Shown here one piece after another: positions 15,008 to 22,644 of a stretch of 64,000 nt of DNA (its first letter is position 1; the number at the start of each line of letters is the position of its first letter). Source of the stretch: SpSt-398 sp041752235 (GTDB lineage: Bacteria; Bacteroidota; Bacteroidia; Chitinophagales; Chitinophagaceae); NCBI GenBank assembly GCA_041752235.1, contig JBGSHM010000009.1:62001-126000 (forward strand). The letters run 5' to 3'. Below the pieces are notes generated by a model, which was not told where the DNA came from, searched no databases, and saw only the letters and a program-made list of their open reading frames with translations. A program made the translations under genes and the position numbers.

Positions 15008-17398
15008 TCAATTGGCCCGGTAAGTGGAAGTAGTTGGGGTGAACTTTCCATCCAGATAACATTCCAGTACACGTGGATTATCATGGAGCATACCAGTCGT
15101 ATTTTTTAATGTAATGGGGCGGCTGCCATTTAACAACGGATTAGGGTGAGGGGTACCGTTTTGGTCCACAAAGAAGAGTTTGAGTTTTACTTCTCCAATT
15201 GACCAGGCATCACGACCGAGTACAATTTGTGTAGGCCAGAAATAAAACCGGAGCCGGAGTCCACCTGCCTGACTGATATTATTCATCAGCAGGTCATCTT
15301 CCACGCTATGTTGATGTCTGACCAGGCCAACACTAACGGGTTGGTTGGCGGCAAATTCAGAAGCCGTATTGGGAGCGCCCTGTTCAAACAGGATTCGGCC
15401 ATTGCCGCTGTACAATCCCAGGCTTACTTGTGATTTGGCATCTTTGTTATCCTCCCCGGTTTGAATTTCCACCTGTACCTGGCTAAGGCGATATTGAAGG
15501 TTATCGGGCGTGCTGATCCTTTCGGTGATCTCGTCGGTGGCGCTTACGGTGGAAATGGTATTTCCATCCATATCACCGAGGCGGTAGGAAATGGGTTGGG
15601 CATGTTGGAAGGTGCAGGAAGCCAAGAGGGTACGGATCTCTTCCTCCAGTTTATCTTTTGAAATCGTAGTCAGGTTTAAAGGACCGCCAATGATATAGGC
15701 ATTGACTGTTTCGTTTTTAACCTTGGTTTTGTTGATGAACTCGGTACCTGCATCTGCTTTGAATGTGCCTTCGTAGTTGGCTTTAAAGTTGACGATGTCT
15801 TTGCGGTCTTCGAGAATGATTTCCACATTGGCCAGGATACGCGTACCATAATCCACTTCTTTTACATACACTTTATTGGGTGTATTATCCGGGCTCGCGA
15901 AAAATCCATTGGTGGGTTTTTCGGCTTTGATGGTGAACATTTTCTTCACCGCATCAATGGTCAGATAAACCCGATTCTTGTTTTGGGCCAGGTTATAACT
16001 TCCATTGGCACTAAAGCCACCATAGCTACCCCCTGCGGTTACTTTAAGGGTGAGTTCGGCTTCGGAGTTGCTGGAGAAAGATTGAAAAATGATATTTGAT
16101 CCACCTGAAGATTCATAGATGCTGTTGCGGATGGCACCGATATTTTGCCCGCCATTTCCCTGATAAATTTCATAGGCGGCTGGAGCGTTGATCGTTACCC
16201 CACCGGTAGCGCCTGGTTTCAGGGTATTATCAGTATAGATACGGATCGGGTTGCGGTTGCCGGTGATCTCATTCAAGGATCCACCTACAAAATCTTCAAA
16301 GCGGTAGACAGCACCAGGAACAATATTGATGGAATTGTTCTGACTGGCATTCATGAAGGATTTGCTTTCGGCAGTAATGCGTACTTTTTTTACTTCGGTT
16401 GTCCAACCGTCTTTTTGTTCAGAAGGTAATTGCTGGGTCGTGTTTTTATTCATCACAAAATCCTGTCCGAGTGAAGGGTTGCGATTCATTTGCACGGATA
16501 TTTTACGGCCATCGTTCAGGCGGATCTCTTTAACCGTATTCAGATAGGGACTTGCGGTATTTGTATTGGTAGGAAATACGTTATTAATGTTTTTTGCCGG
16601 ACGACCTGTGTTGGAGATGTTTCGCACATTGGGATTTCCAGACGTTGATGCTTTGGTGATCAGGTTGGCATTATTTGCGAGGGACGAATTGGCAGGTTTG
16701 CCGGTCATCACCCAGCGACCACCACCGCTGGTATTGGTGCCGCTTCCCCAGGTACCACGCAGGGTACCGCTACCATCTACAGCGCCTCCTACTGAATAGG
16801 TACCACCGGTGGTGTATGAATAGGTAGCGCTAAACTGGCTGGGGCTTCCGGTATAAGTGCCATTGGCTATCACCTGGCCAGCACTGCTGTATAACTGAAA
16901 GCTGCCATCGGCATTGAACATAAAGGAATAATAGCTGGAGCCTTCCTGGCTGCCACTGCCATAGGTGCCTGTCCAGCGACCGGCTAGTCCGGATGTATTG
17001 GAAGCAGGAGTCGCATTCATGTTAACGGGCATGGAGCCGGAGCGGTTCATGACCCAACGACCACCGCCGCTGGTATTGGTACCACTTCCCCAGGAGCCAC
17101 GCATAACATTGGAGCTCTCGAGTGTACCCCCAACAGAGTAGGAGCCGCCGCCATTGTAGGTATAGGTGGCACTGAACTGATTGCCATTCGCCTGGTAACT
17201 ACCCGAAGCGATGACCTGGTTGGTGTTGTTGTACAACTGGAAACTGCCATCGGCATTAAACATAAAGGAGTAATAGCTGGATCCTTCATTGGTTCCGCTG
17301 CCGTAGGTGCCTACCCAGCGACCAGTAAAGGAATCCTGGGCCAGCAACGTAGCACCAAAGCCCAGTACCAGGAAAAGAAAAAAGGTTATCTTTTTCAT
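15008..17398 (-). CDS. Cholesterol-dependent-cytolysin-like secreted protein with duplicated N-terminal domain
   Basis: A 796-residue exported protein; the start MKKITFFLFLVLGFG (signal peptide to about residue 21) is 18 codons inside the open frame. Residues 24-118 and 137-232 are a near-identical tandem duplication of a lipocalin-like strand domain (GRWxGTYGSG...EGSSYYSFMFNADGSFQLY). Residues about 300-640 follow the thiol-activated cytolysin pattern: VYRFEDF, SNIIFQSFSSNSEAELTLKV, VYLTIDAVKKMFTIKAEKP, VYVKEVDYGTRILANVEIIL, NAYIIGGP and PISYRLGD. The Trp-rich undecapeptide of classical cytolysins is absent, and a different C-terminal beta domain takes its place. It is probably a CDC-like pore-former; activity is inferred. 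First gene of a three-gene set. Confidence 0.7.
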   Translation of the reverse strand: MKKITFFLFLVLGFGATLLAQDSFTGRWVGTYGSGTNEGSSYYSFMFNADGSFQLYNNTNQVIASGSYQANGNQFSATYTYNGGGSYSVGGTLESSNVMRGSWGSGTNTSGGGRWVMNRSGSMPVNMNATPASNTSGLAGRWTGTYGSGSQEGSSYYSFMFNADGSFQLYSSAGQVIANGTYTGSPSQFSATYSYTTGGTYSVGGAVDGSGTLRGTWGSGTNTSGGGRWVMTGKPANSSLANNANLITKASTSGNPNVRNISNTGRPAKNINNVFPTNTNTASPYLNTVKEIRLNDGRKISVQMNRNPSLGQDFVMNKNTTQQLPSEQKDGWTTEVKKVRITAESKSFMNASQNNSINIVPGAVYRFEDFVGGSLNEITGNRNPIRIYTDNTLKPGATGGVTINAPAAYEIYQGNGGQNIGAIRNSIYESSGGSNIIFQSFSSNSEAELTLKVTAGGSYGGFSANGSYNLAQNKNRVYLTIDAVKKMFTIKAEKPTNGFFASPDNTPNKVYVKEVDYGTRILANVEIILEDRKDIVNFKANYEGTFKADAGTEFINKTKVKNETVNAYIIGGPLNLTTISKDKLEEEIRTLLASCTFQHAQPISYRLGDMDGNTISTVSATDEITERISTPDNLQYRLSQVQVEIQTGEDNKDAKSQVSLGLYSGNGRILFEQGAPNTASEFAANQPVSVGLVRHQHSVEDDLLMNNISQAGGLRLRFYFWPTQIVLGRDAWSIGEVKLKLFFVDQNGTPHPNPLLNGSRPITLKNTTGMLHDNPRVLECYLDGKFTPTTSTYRAN

Positions 17399-17481
17399 GT
17401 GTCTGATTTTAGCTGTAATTGTTTTAATTTTTTTTTGATTGGAATGAGACACAAAACTTCATTTTTTCTTTGCCGAAGACA

Positions 17482-17523
17482 ATCCCCTGAAGACCTGTTT
17501 TTACTATCCCCTGAACAGGGGAT
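17482..17523. promoter_or_regulatory. Repeated ATCCCCTGAA sites between divergent cytolysin-like and kinase genes
   Basis: The divergent intergenic region holds two direct copies of ATCCCCTGAA (17482-17491 and 17506-17515). The second forms a perfect hairpin with CAGGGGAT at 17516-17523. A 24-bp period is compatible with dimer binding on one DNA face. It may be the operator for the response regulator encoded downstream, acting on one or both divergent operons; this is inference. The hairpin followed by TTTT could alternatively be an attenuator. Confidence 0.4.
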
Positions 17524-17585
17524 TTTGGTTAAAAACTTGGCGATGACAGCGAAGAAGCCCTATTTTAGTGAGAGATATACCACTC

Positions 17586-19532
17586 ATGCCCATTCATCGC
17601 CAATTGCCCATACTCGTTTGTTTAACTATGTTTTTTGGTTTTTCCGCTGAGGCTCAGTCGGACGAAAAGGAGAAGCTCAGGATGGCCATACAGACGAAAC
17701 CCGAGGATAGCATCAAAGTATTTACTTATTATTCCTATGGTGAGCTCTTTGAACTGGATGCTCCCGATTCGGCGGATTTCTATTATCAGAAAGGGTTGGC
17801 GCTGGCAAAAAAGTTAAACTCCATTAAAGGGCAGTTGTCCTATGCCAGTTATGCCATTGTATTATTGAACAACAAAGGAAAATACCTCGAAGCCTTGGAG
17901 CTGACAAAGGAGGCTGCCTCGCTGGCGGAGCAGTTTGGGTTTAAACGTGACCTTACCATCACTTACATCAATATCGCCAATGAATGGCAGTATTTGGGAG
18001 ATATCCAGGCGGCAGCCGACTATTACCTGAAAGCCGCAGGGCTATCCGCTGAGATGGGGGAGAAGCGATTTGAACGCGTATCCCTGAATAACCTGGCTTC
18101 TGTTTTTATTGAATTAAAGGAGAATGAAAAAGTCATTTCCTATGCCAGGCAGGCTTTGCTGATAGCGCGGGAGTTGAAAGACGATTATGCCATTGCCTCT
18201 TGTCTGATCAATTTAGGTGTAGGGAAAACCAACAAAGGTGACTATGATTCGGCTATTCGGGATTTTCAACAAGTCTATGATATCGGGGTAAAGGATGATG
18301 ATTACATTTTAATGCTTGACGGTCTCAATGGATTGGCGGATGTGAATACTGCCCGAAAGGACCTGAAGCAAGGCGCCAAATATTACCGTCAGGTCTTGGT
18401 ACTGGCCCGTGAAAAAGAAGCGGCAGGCTATGAAATGATGGCGCAGGCCGGGCTTTCTTATGTGTATCGAGATTTGAACCTGCCCGACTCCGCCATTAAG
18501 GCTGTTCAGTCAGCGATAGCCTTAGGTAAGGGAATGGGTGCCGGATTGGACTTAAAGAGTTATTATCTGCACGCCTCCGAGTTATACGAAAGCCGGGGCG
18601 ATCTGGCTCAGGCGCTTTCTTTTCGGAAGCAGTATGAAGTGCTCAATGATTCATTGCTTGGAGAGAAAAGCAAGACCAGTGTGCAGTTGGCCGAAGCCAG
18701 GTATCAAACAGAAAAGAAAGAGCAGCAATTGCAGCTTCAGCACGCGCAGATCCGGCAAAAGAATACCGTGAATGCCATTTTTATTGGAAGCACGGTGGCT
18801 TTATTACTGATCCTCTTTCTTATTTGGCGTACGTATGCCCAACGTCGCCGTTTGCAGGAACAAAAGATCGATCAACTTGAAAAAGAGAAACTCTTATTTG
18901 CTACACAATCCCTCCTGAAAGGACAGGAAGCCGAACGAAACCGGTTGGCCAAAGACCTGCATGACGGGTTAGGAGGATTGTTGAGTGGCGTTAAACTTCA
19001 ATTAGGCGCTATGAAAGGAAACCTTATTCTATCTGAAGAAATGGGGCGCAGTTTTAACCTGGCCCTGGTCAAACTTGATGAGTCCATCAATGAAATGCGG
19101 CGGGTGGCGCATAATATGATGCCCGAAGCCTTGCTCAAACTGGGGTTACAACAGGCCTTACAGGATTACTGCGAAGGATTATCTGCTTCGCAGGAATTTA
19201 CTATCAATGGGGAGTTTCATGGGTTGGAGAAAAGAATGGATGCTTCTACCGAGATCGTGGTGTATCGTATTGTACAGGAGTTGCTCAATAATGCAGTCAA
19301 ACATGCCGGGGCCTCCCGTATATTGGCCCAGGTGATGCGGCATGATGCAAACCTAACCATAACGGTGGAAGACAATGGCCAGGGTTTTGATCCTGCCCAG
19401 GCCAAGACCGGCGCAGGTATGGCGAATATTCGGTCCCGTGTGGATTATCTAAAGGGGCAGATCGATATTCAATCCACCTCCGGCAAGGGCACATCCGTTC
19501 ACATTGACTGTATAATTGAAGACCATGGATAA
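17586..19532 (+). CDS. TPR-containing sensor histidine kinase (NarL/HisKA_3 type)
   Basis: About 648 residues. A signal peptide is followed by a periplasmic array of tetratricopeptide repeats (about 50-370), a coiled segment, one membrane helix near 395-415 (AIFIGSTVALLLILFLIWRTY), a HisKA_3 dimerisation helix with the phospho-acceptor in KDLHDGLGG (H459) and a HATPase_c domain (NNAVKHAGA N-box, DNGQGFD G1, GAGMANIRSR). It senses an unknown signal and phosphorylates the response regulator encoded in an 8-nt overlap downstream. The ATG at 17586 is preferred over an in-frame GTG 18 nt earlier. Confidence 0.93.
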   Translation: MPIHRQLPILVCLTMFFGFSAEAQSDEKEKLRMAIQTKPEDSIKVFTYYSYGELFELDAPDSADFYYQKGLALAKKLNSIKGQLSYASYAIVLLNNKGKYLEALELTKEAASLAEQFGFKRDLTITYINIANEWQYLGDIQAAADYYLKAAGLSAEMGEKRFERVSLNNLASVFIELKENEKVISYARQALLIARELKDDYAIASCLINLGVGKTNKGDYDSAIRDFQQVYDIGVKDDDYILMLDGLNGLADVNTARKDLKQGAKYYRQVLVLAREKEAAGYEMMAQAGLSYVYRDLNLPDSAIKAVQSAIALGKGMGAGLDLKSYYLHASELYESRGDLAQALSFRKQYEVLNDSLLGEKSKTSVQLAEARYQTEKKEQQLQLQHAQIRQKNTVNAIFIGSTVALLLILFLIWRTYAQRRRLQEQKIDQLEKEKLLFATQSLLKGQEAERNRLAKDLHDGLGGLLSGVKLQLGAMKGNLILSEEMGRSFNLALVKLDESINEMRRVAHNMMPEALLKLGLQQALQDYCEGLSASQEFTINGEFHGLEKRMDASTEIVVYRIVQELLNNAVKHAGASRILAQVMRHDANLTITVEDNGQGFDPAQAKTGAGMANIRSRVDYLKGQIDIQSTSGKGTSVHIDCIIEDHG

Positions 19533-20148
19533 GATAAACGTATTGGTAGTCGATGATCACCCGATGGTGCTGGAAGGTATGCGGTCGATGCTTTCCCAAA
19601 TTTCTTTTGTAAACCTGAAGGGTACGGTCCAAACGGCCTTTGACGCGATGGCCAAACTGAAATTGGAGGCGGTGGATATTGTCATTACTGATATCAATAT
19701 GCCCGAGGTCAGTGGTATTGAGTTGGCCCTCAAGATCCGGAAAGAGTTTCCATCGGTGAAAGTGATTGCCATGAGTACCTTCAAGGAGCGGAGTTATATA
19801 TCCCAAATGATCCAAAATGGGGCTTCCGGGTATTTGGTGAAAAGTGCTTCCCGCGAGGAGATTGAAGAAGCCATTCTTTCCGTGCATGAAGGCAAGTTGT
19901 ACATGAGTTTGGATATAAACCTGTCGGCTGCTGACAAGCAGGAAATGAATAATTTACCCGTGCTTAGCAGTCGGGAAAAGGAAGTGCTCGTTTTGATTGC
20001 CGATGGGCTTACCAATCCCCAGATTGCCTCCAAGTTGTTTATCAGTTTACATACGGTGGACAGTCACCGGAAAAACCTACTTACCAAGTTTCAAGTAAAT
20101 AATACCGCGGGATTGATCAAGCTGGCGGCGAAGTTTAATATGATTTGA
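19525..20148 (+). CDS. LuxR/NarL-family response regulator
   Basis: A 207-residue response regulator. The receiver has the acidic pair D10/D11 (VVDDHP), phospho-acceptor D56 (VITDINMP) and K106 (YLVKSAS). The C-terminal LuxR helix-turn-helix is LSSREKEVLVLIADGLTNPQ then SLHTVDSHRKN. The start overlaps the kinase stop by 8 nt, so the pair is one two-component operon; the in-frame TTG 9 nt earlier is not used. Divergence from the cytolysin-like locus suggests that locus, or its own operon, as a target (inference). Confidence 0.95.
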   Translation: MDKINVLVVDDHPMVLEGMRSMLSQISFVNLKGTVQTAFDAMAKLKLEAVDIVITDINMPEVSGIELALKIRKEFPSVKVIAMSTFKERSYISQMIQNGASGYLVKSASREEIEEAILSVHEGKLYMSLDINLSAADKQEMNNLPVLSSREKEVLVLIADGLTNPQIASKLFISLHTVDSHRKNLLTKFQVNNTAGLIKLAAKFNMI

Positions 20149-20152
20149 TGGG

Positions 20153-20208
20153 GGCCGTAGTCAAATTAGCTAAAATCAAATTTGGCTGAATTTTGTAGGA
20201 CTCAGGCC
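20153..20208. repeat. CCGTAG-type intergenic hairpin
   Basis: GGCCGTAGTC at 20153-20162 pairs imperfectly with GACTCAGGCC at 20199-20208. The same stem sequence occurs at 52894-52949 and, in variant form, at 51921-51971. It directly follows the response regulator stop and may also act as its terminator. Confidence 0.5.
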
Positions 20209-20280
20209 AGCAGGGCTATTGACATATTGCAAAACCAGTAGCTTGATTTAATAATTTACTTTAAAGTTTGTTTATATATT

Positions 20281-20386
20281 TTCGGCTCTAATCGTCTCAT
20301 TTCGTACTGATTACAGATTATTTTAAGATTATCGGCTTTAATCGTCTCAATTCGTATCAATAATTATAGATTAAATTGTATATTTG
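20281..20386 (+). promoter_or_regulatory. Direct repeats and TAnnTTTG promoter of the Fic-wHTH gene
   Basis: Two near-identical segments, TCGGCTCTAATCGTCTCATT from 20282 and TCGGCTTTAATCGTCTCAAT from 20334, lie 52 bp apart, each continuing with TTCGTA. A third partial copy (AAAACGTCTCA) overlaps the start region at 20393. A Bacteroidota -7 box TATATTTG is at 20379-20386, placing transcription start only about 15 nt before the ATG at 20405. The repeats look like operators, perhaps for the wHTH domain of the encoded protein. Confidence 0.55.
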
Positions 20387-20404
20387 CGTATTAAAACGTC
20401 TCAG

Positions 20405-21874
20405 ATGAGTTCAATGCTCATACATACTTTACAATTTAATCCTGGCAACTGGATGAATTTATTGCAGGAGCTAAATCAACTCGACCGTTTCGATGCAGCC
20501 TGGCAAGCTATTGAAAGGCGTGAACAGAAGACATTGAAAGAATTAAAATCAATGGCTACCGTTCGAAGTATTGGTGCATCGACAAGGATAGAAGGCTCAC
20601 ATCTCAGCGATAAAGAAGTCGAAATACTAATTGAAAACCTTGATATAGCCAGATTAAGTGAAAGAGATCAGCAAGAAGTAGCCGGATATTTTGAAACACT
20701 TAATCTGATTGGAGAGTCATATCGTGATATCAATATAGCAGAAAGTAGCATCAAACATCTTCACAATAGTCTATTGCGTTTTAGTGTAAAAGATGGTTAT
20801 CATAAAGGGAATTATAAGATCAATAGTAACCGGGTAGAACGAACTGAAGTTGACGGAACAAAAACTCCTATTTTTGAAACTACTGCGCCTGGCTGGGCAA
20901 CACAAGATGCGATGGTTGCATTAATTGATTGGTATAATAAAGACTCCTCCACCCATCCACTCATCAAAGCAGCCATTTTCGTGTATGAATTTTTGAGCAT
21001 ACACCCATTCCAAGATGGCAATGGTCGATTAAGTCGTTTGCTTGCCACTTTTTTGTTGTTAAAAAGTGGATATGCCTGGATCGAGTATGTAAGTTTTGAG
21101 CATGAAATAGAACACCGCAAAAAGGAGTATTATAAAAATTTGATGGATACACAACGCAACCGGCCAGGTGAAGATGTAACAGGGTGGGTACATTTTTTTC
21201 TGGACTGTTTGAGAAATATACAACAACAATTGCTTGAGAAGGTAAAACAAAAAGAGCAACGAGAAGCAGTAGGTGTTCGTGAACAGGGGATATATGCATT
21301 AGTTGAAAATAATCCCGGAATCAGCAGCGGGGAGATTGCAGCCAAATTAAAAATCCCGAACTCGACAGTCAAACGTATTCTTTCAGATTTAGTAGCCAGG
21401 AGAAATCTTATTGTGCATGGTGCAGGCAGAGGCACCAGTTACAGTATAGCTGCGACAGATCTGATTAAGCGAGATGTAACTATCCGCCTAACAAACGAGG
21501 AGAGAATAAAAGAAATTACACTTGGGCAACTTGGATCTTTTTTAAGGATCAAAAAAATTGTTTTAACGCCATTATTTGAGTGGACACATCCCGATGAGTG
21601 GGCGACAAAGTTATCAACAAATGGACTATACCTGACAATACATGCGCTAACAAGTAAAGGTATAGTGTTCAGGCAAGCCTATTCAATTATTGGTTATAAC
21701 AACCCATCGTATTTTCAACCAGTCCTGTTGGTAGAACCAAATATTGTATTGCCTGATAAACTAAGATCAAATGGTGCTTTGCGGATTGATTATCCGATCC
21801 GCTGTACTATTGAACTATCTGGAAGTGTCGATGAATTCGAGTTTGATGTTATGCTGATCACAGATGAAGGCTAA
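20405..21874 (+). CDS. Fic family protein with C-terminal winged helix
   Basis: About 489 residues. The class II inhibitory motif STRIEG (residues 59-64, S-x3-E-G) precedes an intact Fic loop HPFQDGNGRLSR (200-211), so this should be a regulated AMP-transferase, often acting on itself or on topoisomerase-type targets. Residues about 290-355 are a winged-helix domain (ISSGEIAAKLKIPNSTVKRI), common in Fic/DOC proteins of bacteria and archaea. About 130 C-terminal residues have no assignment. ATG 20405 is chosen because the promoter -7 box ends at 20386; ATG 20414 is also possible. Confidence 0.88.
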   Translation: MSSMLIHTLQFNPGNWMNLLQELNQLDRFDAAWQAIERREQKTLKELKSMATVRSIGASTRIEGSHLSDKEVEILIENLDIARLSERDQQEVAGYFETLNLIGESYRDINIAESSIKHLHNSLLRFSVKDGYHKGNYKINSNRVERTEVDGTKTPIFETTAPGWATQDAMVALIDWYNKDSSTHPLIKAAIFVYEFLSIHPFQDGNGRLSRLLATFLLLKSGYAWIEYVSFEHEIEHRKKEYYKNLMDTQRNRPGEDVTGWVHFFLDCLRNIQQQLLEKVKQKEQREAVGVREQGIYALVENNPGISSGEIAAKLKIPNSTVKRILSDLVARRNLIVHGAGRGTSYSIAATDLIKRDVTIRLTNEERIKEITLGQLGSFLRIKKIVLTPLFEWTHPDEWATKLSTNGLYLTIHALTSKGIVFRQAYSIIGYNNPSYFQPVLLVEPNIVLPDKLRSNGALRIDYPIRCTIELSGSVDEFEFDVMLITDEG

Positions 21875-21920
21875 TATATACTTGAGATTTGATTGAAAGA
21901 ATAAGGATCTTCGAAATATC

Positions 21921-21952
21921 AAAGGGTTACACTTACCAAAGTGTAACCCTTT
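21921..21952 (+). terminator. Intrinsic terminator after the Fic-wHTH gene
   Basis: A perfect 14-bp inverted repeat, AAAGGGTTACACTT and AAGTGTAACCCTTT, with a 4-nt loop, followed by TCACTTTTAT. It lies 47 nt after the Fic-wHTH stop. Confidence 0.7.
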
Positions 21953-21965
21953 CACTTTTATATCT

Positions 21966-22048
21966 GCTCCCCCTGCTGCCCCGAGGCTTCGGGGTTGAAC
22001 CAGCGACGTTAGATAAAAACAAAAAACCCCGGCTTTCGCCGAGGCTTC
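21966..22048 (-). other. tRNA 3'-arm remnant and left edge of integrated element
   Basis: Read on the minus strand this contains GTCGCTGGTTCAA, then a 16-bp palindrome (21979-21994, CCCCGAGGCTTCGGGG on the plus strand), then CAGCAGGGGGAGC. Without the palindrome it matches the T-arm and acceptor end of the tRNA-Asn at 29873-29946. A second GAGGCTTC-type sequence is at 22039-22048. It is probably the displaced attachment-site copy left by integration into tRNA-Asn, later altered by insertion of the hairpin. Confidence 0.5.
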
Positions 22049-22644
22049 TTGCTCCCCTTAGTGTCGGCTTATCGAACCAATTTTTAGCTGATTTGCGCCT
22101 GATATACGGGCTGGAAGCGGTTCTGACCGTTTTGCCCTTCGCACCGATACAAGCCATCAAACGGCTTATAGGTTGAAGTAATGATATTATAAAGCCCTAC
22201 TGTACTCGAACATTAGGGATATGGGGTTGGAGGGGTGAAATGTTCGAAATTCCAAACATCAGCACTTTTTGCTTGTTGAGAACGGTTGTGTTTGAAATTT
22301 CGAACATTGGAGAGGTGGGGGACCCCGGCAACCCCGATGTTAGGGGCCGGGTTTGTTGCTGGTGGGGTTTAAGAATCACATACATGATGTAGATTATGCC
22401 ATATTCAGTTGTTGCAAATACGGCCTTTTTAGAAATGCAAAAAAAGGTTGAAAAGACGTGGTTTAGGATACATTCATTCCTTCATCTACACGAAGTAGGC
22501 AGATTATAATTATTTTTTGTGAGATTCATAATAAAATTCTGTGATAAATGAAGGCTGGGAAATAGATTTGAGCAATCTTTATCGGTATCTAAACAACGAA
22601 TATTGCCCACCTCAAAAACCTTAGTACTTAGCAGCGTTCGAAAA
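22049..22644. other. Non-coding left flank of the integrated element
   Basis: No convincing gene. It contains a 19-bp inverted repeat with one mismatch, ATGTTCGAAATTCCAAACA at 22240-22258 against its partner at 22289-22307, with a third ACTCGAACAT half-site near 22204. It also has a GGGGACCCCGGCAACCCC segment at about 22317-22334. The last 40 bases repeat near 24428 (see the fragment feature there). Confidence 0.45.

Noticed and set aside
19297..19887. 196-residue frame opposite the kinase/regulator junction
   Set aside because: Spans two overlapping real genes on the other strand and has His/Arg-rich shadow composition.
21889..22176. 95-residue frame after the Fic gene
   Set aside because: It translates the terminator and the tRNA remnant (RGFGVEPATL), a known artefact of tRNA-derived sequence.
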